This document shows positions 53,970 through 63,336 of a DNA stretch of 64,000 bases, piece after piece; position 1 is the stretch's first letter, and each line of letters starts with the position of its first letter. Under the pieces are notes generated by a model, which saw only the letters and a program-made list of their open reading frames with translations, had not been told where the DNA came from and searched no databases. The position numbers and the translations under genes are program-made. The stretch comes from Desulfovibrio desulfuricans DSM 642 (GTDB lineage Bacteria > Desulfobacterota > Desulfovibrionia > Desulfovibrionales > Desulfovibrionaceae): assembly GCF_000420465.1 (NCBI RefSeq), contig NZ_ATUZ01000013.1, positions 496,001-560,000 on the forward strand. Direction: 5' to 3'.

Positions 53970-54841
53970 GCAGTGCAGCGCTTTCTGTGGCGGGAACCGG
54001 GCTTGTGCACAGCATCGGCGGCAAGGATGCCCTTGCTGCCATACAGCACGGGCAAGCGCCTGCCATATCTGCCCCCGATATTTCTTCACTCGCGGCATTG
54101 TTGCCGGGCGTGTCGCTGCGCCGTATTCCCCGGTATGCGCGTATGGCGCTTCTGGCATGCGTGCAGGCTCTGGATGAGGCGGGCTGGCGACAAAAAGACG
54201 TCCTGCACCGTACCGCTCTTGTTTTTGGCACGGCCTACAGCAGCTCGCAAATGAGCATGGATTTTATGGATTCCATACTGGATAACGGGCCGCATCTTTC
54301 CTCGCCAACGGCCTTTTCGCATGCCGTCAACAATATGGGCGCAGGCCTGCTCAGCCTGATGCTTGGCATTGAGGGACCGTGTTTTACCATTTCGCAGTTT
54401 GAGCTTTCTTTCGCCGGTGCTGTGAGCACTGCGGCAGCCCTGCTGGGTGCGGGCCGGGCCGAGAGGGTGCTGCTGTGTGCGGTGGACGAAACCGACAGCC
54501 GTTTTTCCCGCTGCTGCCCGGAATGTTTAAGCAGCAAACACCCCCAGACGGAAGGGGCCGTTGCCCTGTGTCTGGTCAGGCAAGCTGCGGGTGCGCCCTC
54601 GTTGCAAGTGCGGTGGGGGCAACAGCCGGAGGCGGACGGCCCCGTCTTTGCCTCTGGTGCCGCATCCGGGCCGGGCTGGACAAATCATGAATATCTGTAC
54701 GGTCATGGGCCGCTGGCGCAGGCTCTGGATGTGATGCTGGCCCTGAACATGCCGCAGACGGCCAGGGCCGAAGCTGTTAACTGCGTCTGCGCTGCTGCTG
54801 CAAGCGGCAGACAGGCATTAATCGAAGTGCGGGGTGCGTAA
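53966..54841 (+). CDS. Ketosynthase-like protein without catalytic cysteine (chain-length-factor-type)
   Basis: 291 residues, about 110 shorter than a full ketosynthase. The N-terminal ketosynthase fold is recognisable (ALVFGTAYSSSQMSMDF, AVNNMGAGLLSLMLGIEGPCFTISQ), but the nucleophile position reads QFELSFAGA, no cysteine. The histidine motifs are also absent. It starts with GTG, overlapping the ketosynthase stop by four bases. It is probably a non-catalytic partner determining chain length. Confidence 0.82.
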   Translation: MSSAALSVAGTGLVHSIGGKDALAAIQHGQAPAISAPDISSLAALLPGVSLRRIPRYARMALLACVQALDEAGWRQKDVLHRTALVFGTAYSSSQMSMDFMDSILDNGPHLSSPTAFSHAVNNMGAGLLSLMLGIEGPCFTISQFELSFAGAVSTAAALLGAGRAERVLLCAVDETDSRFSRCCPECLSSKHPQTEGAVALCLVRQAAGAPSLQVRWGQQPEADGPVFASGAASGPGWTNHEYLYGHGPLAQALDVMLALNMPQTARAEAVNCVCAAAASGRQALIEVRGA

Positions 54842-56052
54842 TGGAGTCCTGGCCGCTTGAGCGGATTGCAATTCTTGATTTCAGGGCTGTTACGGCGATT
54901 GTGCAATCCGTGGCGCAGGCAGAGTTGAGCCAGCGCAATCCGCTGAGCTTTGAGGCGCGCGCGCCGCACGAGTTTGCATCCATGCGGTGGGAATCGCTTG
55001 GGCTTGATACCACTGCGCTGGAAAATATGGCGCAGCGTTGCAATGCCATGTTTCATACCACTGCGGCAGCGCCCGAGGTTGGCGGGCTGTGCGGCGATTT
55101 TTCGCAACAGGTTTTGCAGCAGTGGGAAAACAGCGACCGCTCGCTCACGTTTTTTACTTCCGGCTCAACAGGCAAGCCCAAGCCCTGCACGCATAAGGAA
55201 AGCCATATCCGGCAGGAAGTGACCAGTCTGGCCCCCATTGTCGCGGACAGAACCTCGGCGCTGATCACCGTCCCCATGCATCACATGTACGGCTTTACGT
55301 TTGGTTTGCTGCTGCCCCTGAGCCTCGGGGTGCCCATCCGTAGCGTGCCGCCCCTGCCAACAATGGTTGAGGCGCAAATGCGCCCCGGTGATCTTGTTAT
55401 CAGCATACCGCTGTTGTTGTCGCGCCTTGTGGATATGCGTGGATGGCAGGCCTCCAGCTCGGAGGCGGGGCAGGGGATTACCCTGCTGACTGGCACTTCG
55501 CCCACGCCGCCCGAGGTGATGTATGCGCTGGAGCGGCAGGGCTTTCGCGTAATGGAATTTTTTGGCTCGTCAGAGATGGGTGTGGTTTGCGGCCGCTTTG
55601 AGCCGGAAGCCGATTATGAACTGCTGCCGCATGTGGCGCGGGGAGAAGGGGAGCACGGCAACGCGCTGGTGCGCTGCTTGCCAGATGGCGTGGTGCAGCA
55701 CTACCCGCTGATGGATAATGTAACCTGGACAGGCCAGCGACACTTGCGACCGGGCGCGCGCATCGACAAAGCCGTGCAGGTGGGCGGCATCAATGTGTTT
55801 CCCCAGTATGTGGCCTCGGTCATCGAGCGCCACGAAGGGGTAAAGCAGTGCCTTGTGCGGCTGATGCGGCAGGACGAGGGATACAGACTCAAAGCCTTTG
55901 TGGTGCCGCATCAGGGCTATGACGGGCCAGCCCTGCACAAGGAGCTGATTCTGCATGCCCGCCGTGAACTTAGCGATGTGCAACGCCCCGGTGCCTATAC
56001 CTTTGGCCCGGATATCCCCCGTGGCCCGCTTGGCAAGCCGATGGATTGGTAG
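54841..56052 (+). CDS. AMP-dependent acyl/aryl-ACP ligase, polyene cluster
   Basis: 403 residues. Adenylate-forming motif TFFTSGSTGKPKP near residue 102-114, LLTGTSPTPPEVMY and FGSSEMGVVCGRFEPE near 240-255, and the C-terminal hinge GGINVFPQYVASVIE with a lysine-containing tail (PRGPLGKPMDW). It should activate the starter (in E. coli-type clusters 4-hydroxybenzoate) for loading on an ACP. It overlaps the previous gene by one base and is the last gene of the operon, convergent with the AT-rich gene. Confidence 0.9.
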   Translation: MESWPLERIAILDFRAVTAIVQSVAQAELSQRNPLSFEARAPHEFASMRWESLGLDTTALENMAQRCNAMFHTTAAAPEVGGLCGDFSQQVLQQWENSDRSLTFFTSGSTGKPKPCTHKESHIRQEVTSLAPIVADRTSALITVPMHHMYGFTFGLLLPLSLGVPIRSVPPLPTMVEAQMRPGDLVISIPLLLSRLVDMRGWQASSSEAGQGITLLTGTSPTPPEVMYALERQGFRVMEFFGSSEMGVVCGRFEPEADYELLPHVARGEGEHGNALVRCLPDGVVQHYPLMDNVTWTGQRHLRPGARIDKAVQVGGINVFPQYVASVIERHEGVKQCLVRLMRQDEGYRLKAFVVPHQGYDGPALHKELILHARRELSDVQRPGAYTFGPDIPRGPLGKPMDW

Positions 56053-56092
56053 GGGAATCTGAGAGAAAAATACTTTTCTGCACGCGGATAAA

Positions 56093-58384
56093 TTATCCAA
56101 ATTTTGCAGTTAGAAAACCTTCAAATAATCCACGAATATCTTGATCTCCTGGGCTGTAATGGCCGCTGGAACTACTACTGGTACTCTCGTTCCGATAGAA
56201 ACTAGAGGCGATATTATTTAAATCTGTATAGTTAATAATATCTAAAGCATCTTGATTACTAATCGGGGTAACGAGTTCAGAAGTTTCATTTATAATAAGA
56301 GATGCAAGTGCGTCTTTGTCAATTGAATAGGATTCATCGATTTCTTCATCGTAGACAGAACTTTCATCTTCTGTAAAATTTTCTATATTTTCAGTAGCAA
56401 ATTCTTCTATTTTTTCATATTTCCATAGGTCGAGAAGGTGTCCATAAAATTTTTCATTAATATCATTAGAATGAAAATCTAGTGGATATTCTAATAATAG
56501 TGATGATAATGTTTCTAATTCATTGTATTCAATTTCACAATCTAGAATCGCTATGAATAGGTTGTAAACATCCATTTTACTGCAAGAAGGATAACACAAT
56601 GAAAGCATTTTTGAACAGAATTCTAATATCTCGCATGTAATATTTTTTAAAGTTGCAATGAACTTGCATGCATCATTGATTGAAAAATGACCATATATAG
56701 ATATGAATGTTTCAGAATCTAACAAATTTCCAAGTCGAATGTATTTGATATCGGAACATAGGTCATTCTTGTTGACTTTAGAGCAAATTAATTTAGCAAC
56801 ATTTTCTGATATGTCTTGGTGGTGAAATGTTGCTTTTTCAAGAAAATCAATTCCATCATCGTTTTCATAAAGTGAAATAATGTCTGCAATATGACTGTAA
56901 TTTTTAGAATACTGTGAAATAATAAAGTCTGATATAGAGGGGTTAAATAGTGAGAAAGTAATTTCTTCTTTATTTAATTTTATTATAATAGTTTTTTTAA
57001 CGAAAGAACGAATGAGTATTGATATAATAAAGTCAAATTCTTTAGAAATGTTTGAATTGTTGAGAATGAGGTTTTTCTTCTGAAAATTGTAATAAGCTTC
57101 TCTTAAGGGCTGTTCTTTTATGTTTCCATTGCTGAAAACAATTAGATCAACAATGACACGTGCAGAGTTGTCTAATTGCACAGAATATGGATGCTTCCAT
57201 ATTTCTTCAGGATTGTTGAGTGATTTGTTGATAAAATCTAAATATAAATTGGAGTTTTCTAAGTCGACATGGTCACTTGAAGTAATAAATTCAAGTAATC
57301 TTGGATTATAATTTCTGTGCAATATTATTTTTAAATAGTTTTCATCTTCAATGATATATTTTAAGAAATCAATACTTAAATCACTTTTCCATAAAAAACT
57401 GTAAAATATTCTCGCCTTATCAATATTGCTGTATTCTGAAATATTAATCAGATATTCTCTTTTCTTGATTTTCCCATTGGAAAATGATGGGCCAACGAGA
57501 TATCCTTGGTCCAATATTGCAGTTCGTGACGTTAGAATGAATTTTTTGTTGTTAGCTTTAGAAATTATATTGATAAATTGCATGATTTTTGAGTCTTCAT
57601 TGGTACGAAGTGTCTCAATATAGTTTTTTCCAAGAAAGTCATCAAAGTAAAATACCTGTTTTTCATCATTTGCAAGCGATGAGAAGCCTTCTTCGATATC
57701 ACTTGTTATTACATATGGACTATAGCCATCGTTAATTATTTCAAGGCAAAGTTGTTCTGCCAAAGTTGTCTTCCCAACTCCTGGGTCACCTGTTATGACG
57801 AGAACGTTATTTTCTGTAATCTTTTCTTTAGCTTGGAAATGAGTGTTTGTCTTTACATAGTCAGCGCTCTTTCGCTTGGCTTCTGAAATAAAATGTTGGC
57901 TAATATTGGTATTTTTTGTGTTTAAAAAATGTATTAAAGCTGTAGAGCTAGGAATCCATAATTTATTGTAATTTTTTTCTACATCTGGAAATCTTCGTAA
58001 AAGGGAGTTAATATCATCTTTTCCGAAAATATCAGTAGATTTCTTTATAAAAGGACTAAATCCATTTTGAATTTTTTCTTTTTCATATGGTGACAAGGGA
58101 ACAGATGTGACAAGAATATATTTTTTAATAGGGATTTTGAAAATTTTTGGAAGTTCAACCTTGATTAAGTCGGATAAAAGCTTGCTGAATCCTGATGTTG
58201 CATAATGCTTGCTTTGAATTATTATTGGCAGGTCTTCTTCATAGCAAAAAAAACGTCCATCAATGCCCATATCTTTACCAAGTTTAAACATTTCTATATG
58301 GGTATTAAAGAGCCTACTAAGCAGATCGTTTGCTAGAGTCTGAAATTCATTAGGATTTAAATTAGAAAAATCGTACTGGTTCAT
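56093..58384 (-). CDS. Nuclease-STAND NTPase fusion, probable antiphage defence protein
   Basis: 763 residues, visibly much AT-richer than all neighbours. N-terminal PD-(D/E)XK-like domain: NEFQTLANDLL near 12-22, GIDG with D42, IIIQSKHY with Q57 and K59, as in Mrr-type restriction nucleases. A STAND-type NTPase comes next: Walker A GDPGVGKTTL at 199-208, Walker B VFYFDDFLG at 244-252, SRTAIL sensor near 290. The remainder (350-763) is an alpha-helical, acidic region with a serine-rich end (STSSSSSGHYSPG). Such architecture fits defence proteins that sense phage components and cleave DNA. Composition and location next to ssrA suggest horizontal transfer. No partner gene is visible. Confidence 0.8.
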   Translation of the reverse strand: MNQYDFSNLNPNEFQTLANDLLSRLFNTHIEMFKLGKDMGIDGRFFCYEEDLPIIIQSKHYATSGFSKLLSDLIKVELPKIFKIPIKKYILVTSVPLSPYEKEKIQNGFSPFIKKSTDIFGKDDINSLLRRFPDVEKNYNKLWIPSSTALIHFLNTKNTNISQHFISEAKRKSADYVKTNTHFQAKEKITENNVLVITGDPGVGKTTLAEQLCLEIINDGYSPYVITSDIEEGFSSLANDEKQVFYFDDFLGKNYIETLRTNEDSKIMQFINIISKANNKKFILTSRTAILDQGYLVGPSFSNGKIKKREYLINISEYSNIDKARIFYSFLWKSDLSIDFLKYIIEDENYLKIILHRNYNPRLLEFITSSDHVDLENSNLYLDFINKSLNNPEEIWKHPYSVQLDNSARVIVDLIVFSNGNIKEQPLREAYYNFQKKNLILNNSNISKEFDFIISILIRSFVKKTIIIKLNKEEITFSLFNPSISDFIISQYSKNYSHIADIISLYENDDGIDFLEKATFHHQDISENVAKLICSKVNKNDLCSDIKYIRLGNLLDSETFISIYGHFSINDACKFIATLKNITCEILEFCSKMLSLCYPSCSKMDVYNLFIAILDCEIEYNELETLSSLLLEYPLDFHSNDINEKFYGHLLDLWKYEKIEEFATENIENFTEDESSVYDEEIDESYSIDKDALASLIINETSELVTPISNQDALDIINYTDLNNIASSFYRNESTSSSSSGHYSPGDQDIRGLFEGFLTAKFG

Positions 58385-58525
58385 TTTATTGTAGCTCTTA
58401 TATTATTGCTATAGATTTGATTGGCGACTCGTTGCTAACATGTTGGCGGTTTATATTTTACATAAATTAATCAATGTCACTTGCTTCTGCAATATGTTAA
58501 TGCAAATGATGCTTGATGCTCTAAT

Positions 58526-58572
58526 GTCAAAAAGTGGCTTATACGTCTTATCCAGATCGTATAAGCCACTTT
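58526..58572 (-). terminator. Intrinsic terminator of ssrA
   Basis: Fourteen-bp perfect stem AAAGTGGCTTATAC (58531-58544) with GTATAAGCCACTTT (58559-58572), 14-base loop. On the minus strand it is followed by TTTTTG. It lies 13 bases past the ssrA 3' end. Its core matches the terminator at 39037. Confidence 0.85.
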
Positions 58573-58584
58573 AATTTGTGGGGG

Positions 58585-58964
58585 TGGTGGAGGCGGGGGG
58601 AGTTGAACCCCCGTCCGCGAACTGTCCACACGAAGCATCTACAGGTTTATGTCAGGTATTAATTTCACCGTGGTGGTAGCCCCTGACCGGGCGCATCACG
58701 GCAATCTCGCCGGTAAACTCCTCGCGAAAAACCCCGGTGAGCACCGATTTCCGCCAGCCTGATAAGTGTCGCCATTCAGGGTTATCAGACATGGCCCAGA
58801 ATGACGTGACCGCCTAAGCGGTCGTTGCCTCGCTGTTTTTAGGCAGCGTAAGCGTAGTCGTAATCGTTGTTGGCAATTACTTTTGTTGCCGCTTTTTACG
58901 AGGCCAGCGGCGCCTCGACCTGCCGCTAAGGCTTTCACGTCCCCGTCGAAACCAGTGCGCCCCC
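58585..58964 (-). ncRNA. ssrA: Transfer-messenger RNA (tmRNA)
   Basis: 380 nucleotides. The 5' end GGGGGCG (58964-58958) pairs with CGCCTCC before ACCA (3' end 58585), forming the alanine-type acceptor stem; the 3' region holds the T-arm (GGTTCAACTCC). The 5' end continues CACTGGTTTCGACGGG, the tRNA-like domain. The tag frame (58874-58839) reads ANNDYDYAYAA followed by TAA. That matches the D. desulfuricans tag as I recall it. tmRNA with SmpB rescues stalled ribosomes. Possible promoter upstream on the minus strand: TTGCCA, 17 bases, TATTGT. Confidence 0.96.
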
Positions 58965-59011
58965 ATTTGGTCAAGCATTACAATAAGTCGCTTGCTCGAC
59001 TTTGGCAAGCT

Positions 59012-59548
59012 CTAACGGATATAGAAATGCGAGAGCGGTCCCTTAAGGCACATATGGTAGTGCCCAAGCAGGGGATTTGCGTCTTCAACCTGATCGATAA
59101 TATCGTTATGGATCTGGGTTGCCAGTTCTACACCGTGCGAGAGCATGGCCACCTGGGCCATTTCCTTAAAGTTTTTTTGCAAGTCCGGCTTGCGCGTGAT
59201 GATGTCGCACAGCAGGTTGGCATCGTTGTCGTTGCCTTCAACCACCAGTGTTCCCTCGGGCGAAACATACAGATGCAGGCGGTCTTCGGGCCGGAGGTGG
59301 CGTTCTTCAAGCTGACTGTTCAGCATGTCCATAAAGGCTTCCTGAAGCGAATCAAGCCGCGCCTCAAGTGCCGTAACAAGCCCTTCGCCATCCTTTGCCA
59401 GGCATCTCAAGGCTCTGGCCGATGCTTCGTCCAGGCCCGAAAGCGGTTGCCCCGCAATCTGCCCGTGCCGTGCATGCGAGGCGGCTTCGGGAGCGCCAGT
59501 TTGCATATGGAGCATGGCGCTTATGCAATTATTATTTTCGTTAGTCAC
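59012..59548 (-). CDS. Conserved protein of unknown function
   Basis: 178 residues, GTG start with AGGGGGAG four bases upstream. Mostly helical: LDEASARALRCLAKDGEGLVTALEARLDSL near 38-67, then a short strand pair (HLYVSPEGTLVVEGND) and further helices (AQVAMLSHGVELATQIHNDI). No signal peptide or membrane segment. No family recognised. Its 3' end lies 48 bases from ssrA, so ssrA may be read from a promoter within or near it. Confidence 0.82.
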   Translation of the reverse strand: MTNENNNCISAMLHMQTGAPEAASHARHGQIAGQPLSGLDEASARALRCLAKDGEGLVTALEARLDSLQEAFMDMLNSQLEERHLRPEDRLHLYVSPEGTLVVEGNDNDANLLCDIITRKPDLQKNFKEMAQVAMLSHGVELATQIHNDIIDQVEDANPLLGHYHMCLKGPLSHFYIR

Positions 59549-59731
59549 ATGCTCCCCCTGTGGCTATGGTCAAATTTGCCTTTCCGTTATCTGCAGAAGG
59601 TATAAGCAAGATAAGTGCCAGTTCTCATTGCAGGCCTGAAAAAGGGCAAAAAGTTTAGAGAAAGTCAAAAAATTGTCAGAAAGATGCGTAGATACTGGCC
59701 GCAGCACGATAATGTCGCGGCAAGTATGAAA

Positions 59732-59761
59732 GAAAAATGCCGCATGGTCTAAACCACACGG
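59732..59761 (-). terminator. Imperfect terminator after recN
   Basis: Stem 59753-59761 with 59740-59748 (7 of 9 pairs), four-base loop, then a T-run on the minus strand (complement of 59737-59733). It lies 17 bases past the recN stop. Confidence 0.55.
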
Positions 59762-59777
59762 CAAATTTTGCAGAGTG

Positions 59778-61382
59778 CTATTTTTCCAGGCTGCGGGCCA
59801 GCGCCTCGCCCTGTTCGCCGCCGCCTGCCATGCGCGCAAGCTCGGCGTGGCGGTCTTCTTTGTTAAGTGGGGAGCAGAGGGTAAAGGTTTCCCCATCGCG
59901 CACCATCTTAACAATCTGAAAATGCCTGCGGGCGCGGGCCGCCAGTTGCGGCCAGTGGGTGATGAGCAGCATCTGGCGCGTTTCGGCCAGTGCGTAGAGC
60001 TTTTCGGCCAGCTTGTTCAGGGTCATGCCGCCAACGCCGGCATCGACTTCGTCAAATATGAATGTAGCGCCTTCGTCATCCTGCTGCACGCTGGCTAGTG
60101 CCAGCAAAAAGCGCGAAAGTTCGCCGCCCGATGCTATTTTATCCAGCGGTTGCGGGGGTTGGCCGGGGTTGGGGGCCCAAAGGATGCGCCCGCGCTCGTC
60201 AGTAACGCCGGGCCAGATTTCCTGCACGGCAAAATCCGGCAATACCCGCACCTGATCCGAAAAGCCCAACTGGCGTAGTTCGTTTTCCAGCTTGGTTGCA
60301 ATGGCTGCTGCTGCCTCACGGCGCGCCGGGATGATGCGGGCGGTCACGGCGGCAAGCTCTGCGGCAAGAGCTGCCGCTTCCTTGTCCAGCCGGGTGATAT
60401 CCAGCGCGCATACATCAAGGAAGGAAAGGTTCTCGGAAATTTCTTCGCGCAGGGAAAGAATCTCCGGCAGGGTTCTGTGCAGCTTGCGCTTTAGTTGCGC
60501 AAGGGCAAACAGGCGCTCTTCCAGATGATCCATGTCGGGCATTTCATCCAGCCCCGGCAGGGAAGGCGGGCGGCGAAGCCTGCCGCCAAGGTGGGCAAGC
60601 TGCTGGCGCAGGGCGGCCACGGCGTCGGCATCGGCCTGGAGGGATTCGTCCTCCCGGCACATGCGCTGCAAGAGCTTTTCCAACTGGCCCAGCTGGTCGA
60701 TCACGCCTTCTTGATCATCGCCTTGCAGCAAAATGAGCGCCTGCTCGTAATTCTCCTGCTGGTGCTCCATGGAACGGGCCAGCGCGCGAATTTCTTCCAG
60801 CTTTTCTTCTTCGCCTTCTTCGGGAGAAACCTTGTCGATCTCCTGCTGCTGCATTTCAAGCAGCTCGCGCCGTTCGCCCAACCCGGCCTGACGCTCAAGC
60901 AGGGCAGAGCGCTGGGCCGCATTGGCCTGAAGGCGCGCAAGCAGGGCGTCCCGCTGGTGCAGAAGCTCGGGGCAGCTTAGGCCGCTTTCCAGCAGCCTGG
61001 CCTGAAATGAAGATTGAAGCAGTTTTTGCTGCGCGTGTTGGCTGGTGTGGGCCACAAGGCGGTTGCGCAGGTCGCGCAGACTGTCTTGTGAGCGCAGCTC
61101 ATCGTTGATGTACAAGCGGCTGCGGCCTGTCTCCGCCACAATTTCGCGCCGCAGAACCATGTCCGCATCTTTTGTGCTAAACAGGGCCTCTACCTGTGCG
61201 CGCTCAGCACCCGCGCGAACCATATCCGCCGAAAGCTTGTCGCCAAGCAGAAAGCCCAGCGCTTTAAGGATAAAGCTCTTCCCCGCCCCGGTTTCACCCG
61301 TCAGCACGTTCATGCCGGGCGAAAATTCCAGTTCCATGTCCTCAATGAGGGCCAGATTGCGAATGCGCAGGTATTCAAGCAT
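59778..61382 (-). CDS. recN: DNA repair ATPase RecN
   Basis: 534 residues, SMC-like. Walker A GETGAGKS at 29-36 after MLEYLRIRNLALIEDMELEF; a central coiled-coil region (about 150-370, rich in Glu, Leu, Arg and Gln); signature region ASGGELSRFLLAL near 422-434 and Walker B FIFDEVDAGVGG near 445-456. It acts in double-strand-break repair by organising DNA ends. It stands alone between ssrA-side genes and the ABC permease genes, with no SOS-box sought in detail. Confidence 0.95.
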   Translation of the reverse strand: MLEYLRIRNLALIEDMELEFSPGMNVLTGETGAGKSFILKALGFLLGDKLSADMVRAGAERAQVEALFSTKDADMVLRREIVAETGRSRLYINDELRSQDSLRDLRNRLVAHTSQHAQQKLLQSSFQARLLESGLSCPELLHQRDALLARLQANAAQRSALLERQAGLGERRELLEMQQQEIDKVSPEEGEEEKLEEIRALARSMEHQQENYEQALILLQGDDQEGVIDQLGQLEKLLQRMCREDESLQADADAVAALRQQLAHLGGRLRRPPSLPGLDEMPDMDHLEERLFALAQLKRKLHRTLPEILSLREEISENLSFLDVCALDITRLDKEAAALAAELAAVTARIIPARREAAAAIATKLENELRQLGFSDQVRVLPDFAVQEIWPGVTDERGRILWAPNPGQPPQPLDKIASGGELSRFLLALASVQQDDEGATFIFDEVDAGVGGMTLNKLAEKLYALAETRQMLLITHWPQLAARARRHFQIVKMVRDGETFTLCSPLNKEDRHAELARMAGGGEQGEALARSLEK

Positions 61383-61459
61383 GGCTTTAACGTATCTTTA
61401 TGGCGGTTTATGTACTTAATGTAAAACTTTAACTATCTTGGATGCCCTTACATTTCAAA

Positions 61460-62296
61460 CTATTGGCGAAGCCGCGGATCAAAGATATCCCGCAGGCTTT
61501 CACCCAGAAGGTTATAGCCCAATACCGTTACCAGGATGGCCAAGCCGGGATATACCGACAGCCAGGGCGCGGTTTCAATCACGGCTTTGCCGTCCATGAG
61601 CATGTTGCCCCAGCTGGCTGCGGGGGGCTGCACACCAAGCCCCAGAAAGCTGAGACTTGATTCTACCAGTATGGCCCCGGCAACGCCCAGTGTAGCTGTT
61701 ATCAGCACGGGCGCAAGGGCATTGGGCAGTATGTGCCGAAACAGTATGCCCGCTGTGGATGTGCCAGCCAGCCGCGCGGCGTCGACAAATTCACGCTCGC
61801 GCAGGGTAAGCGCCTCTGCGCGCACAAGGCGGGTAACGCCCATCCACGAGGTAAGCCCAATAACCACCATGATATTGGTAAGATTGGGTTCAAGAAAGGC
61901 AATCACCGCCAGAATAAGAAAAAATGACGGAAAGCAGAGCATGATATCAACCACTCGCATGATGCACTCGTCCACCCAGCGGCGAAAATAGCCGCTCACA
62001 AGGCCAAGAACAGTCCCGATGCTGACCGATATGCCCACAGCCACAAAGCCTACCCAAAGAGAAACCCTGCCGCCGTAAAGCAGGCGGGAAAAAACATCGC
62101 GCCCAAGGCGGTCAGTGCCGAACAGAAAGCGGGAGGAGGGCGGCTCCAGAATATTGTCCAGATGCAGGGCGTTGGGGTCAAAGGGCGCAATCCATGGGGC
62201 AAGGAGCGCGGCCAGCGACATGGCAAGCACAATAACAAGCCCGAGCGCGAGCATGAGGTTGCGGCCAAGCAGCTTTTTGAGGGCGCGGGGCAGCAT
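61460..62296 (-). CDS. Peptide/nickel-type ABC transporter permease (DppC-like)
   Basis: 278 residues with six membrane segments. Family stretch FLFGTDRLGRDVFSRLLYGGR near 54-74, docking loop DAARLAGTSTAGILFRHILPN near 170-190 and C-terminal SFLGLGVQPPAASWGNML. It pairs with the gene immediately upstream on the same strand, touching by one base. No binding protein or ATPase for this pair is in the window. Substrate not determinable. Confidence 0.88.
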   Translation of the reverse strand: MLPRALKKLLGRNLMLALGLVIVLAMSLAALLAPWIAPFDPNALHLDNILEPPSSRFLFGTDRLGRDVFSRLLYGGRVSLWVGFVAVGISVSIGTVLGLVSGYFRRWVDECIMRVVDIMLCFPSFFLILAVIAFLEPNLTNIMVVIGLTSWMGVTRLVRAEALTLREREFVDAARLAGTSTAGILFRHILPNALAPVLITATLGVAGAILVESSLSFLGLGVQPPAASWGNMLMDGKAVIETAPWLSVYPGLAILVTVLGYNLLGESLRDIFDPRLRQ

Positions 62297-63327
62297 CAGG
62301 CGTTGTCCTTTGCGTTGCGGATGCGCGGATCCGCGATTCCGTAGCAGAAATCCGCCAGCAGGTTGCCCACGAGCGTGAGTACAGCCCCAAGAATCAGATT
62401 GCCCATGATCATGGTGTAATCGCGCGCCATAACTGCGCCGTAAAACAGCTGGCCCAGCCCCGGCAGGGCAAAGATGGACTCAATAATGACGCTGCCGCCG
62501 ATAAGCCCCGGCACCGAAAGGCCCAGCAGGGTAATGACGGGCAGCAGCGCGTTGCGCAGGGCATGCCGCCAGATAACCGCGCCAGCGCCAAGCCCCTTGG
62601 CCCGCGCTGTAAGAATGTAATCCTGCCGCAGCACCTCAAGCATGCAGGCGCGCATGTAGCGCGACATGCCAGCCAGCCCGCCCACGGTATACACCAGTGT
62701 GGGCAGGGCCAGATGCCGCGCCAGATCGCAAAACTTGCCCACGGCGCTCAACTGCTCGTAATTCATGGATGTAAGGCCGGAAATGGGCAGCCATTGCAGC
62801 TCAATGCCAAAAAACATCATGAGCAGCAGGGCCAGCCAGAAGGACGGCATGGCAAAACCCAGAAAAACCAGCACGGTAACGGACTTGTCCAGCAGCGAAT
62901 TCTGCCGGCAGGCGGAAACAATGCCCACCGGGATGGCAATGAGCAGGGTGAGCACCAGTGAAATAACGTTCATGCCCACGGTGAGGGGCAGGCGCTCAAG
63001 AATTTTGCTCAGCACCGGGCGGGAATCGGCAGACATGGAATTGCCGAAATCCAGATGCACGATGCGGGTCAGCCAGTCCCAGTACTGCACATACAGGGGG
63101 CGATCCAGCCCATAAAGCACCTCAAGCCGCTGACGCGCCGCAGCGCCAGCCAGCGGATTGAGCGTGGTTTCCATATCTGTGGGAGAGCCGGGGGCCAGAT
63201 GGATGACCCAGAAGCTGATGATGGTGATGCCCCACAGCACAAGCAGCATCCACAACGTTTTGCGTAAAACGTGCAGTAGCGGGCCGGAAAAACGGCCTTT
63301 TGCGGCAGATGCGGGCAGGGTGCTCAT
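62296..63327 (-). CDS. Peptide/nickel-type ABC transporter permease (DppB-like)
   Basis: 343 residues, six membrane segments. N-terminal segment [21 protein letters not shown] near 34-54 and a docking loop [21 protein letters not shown] near 235-255 are DppB-like. It is followed by the DppC-like gene and preceded by a 175-residue protein nine bases upstream. Confidence 0.88.
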   Translation of the reverse strand: MSTLPASAAKGRFSGPLLHVLRKTLWMLLVLWGITIISFWVIHLAPGSPTDMETTLNPLAGAAARQRLEVLYGLDRPLYVQYWDWLTRIVHLDFGNSMSADSRPVLSKILERLPLTVGMNVISLVLTLLIAIPVGIVSACRQNSLLDKSVTVLVFLGFAMPSFWLALLLMMFFGIELQWLPISGLTSMNYEQLSAVGKFCDLARHLALPTLVYTVGGLAGMSRYMRACMLEVLRQDYILTARAKGLGAGAVIWRHALRNALLPVITLLGLSVPGLIGGSVIIESIFALPGLGQLFYGAVMARDYTMIMGNLILGAVLTLVGNLLADFCYGIADPRIRNAKDNA

Positions 63328-63336
63328 GAAAAAAGT

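Noticed and set aside
58585..58640. tRNA-like GGTTCAA arm
   Set aside because: It is the 3' part of tmRNA, not a free tRNA; the acceptor pairs with 58958-58964.
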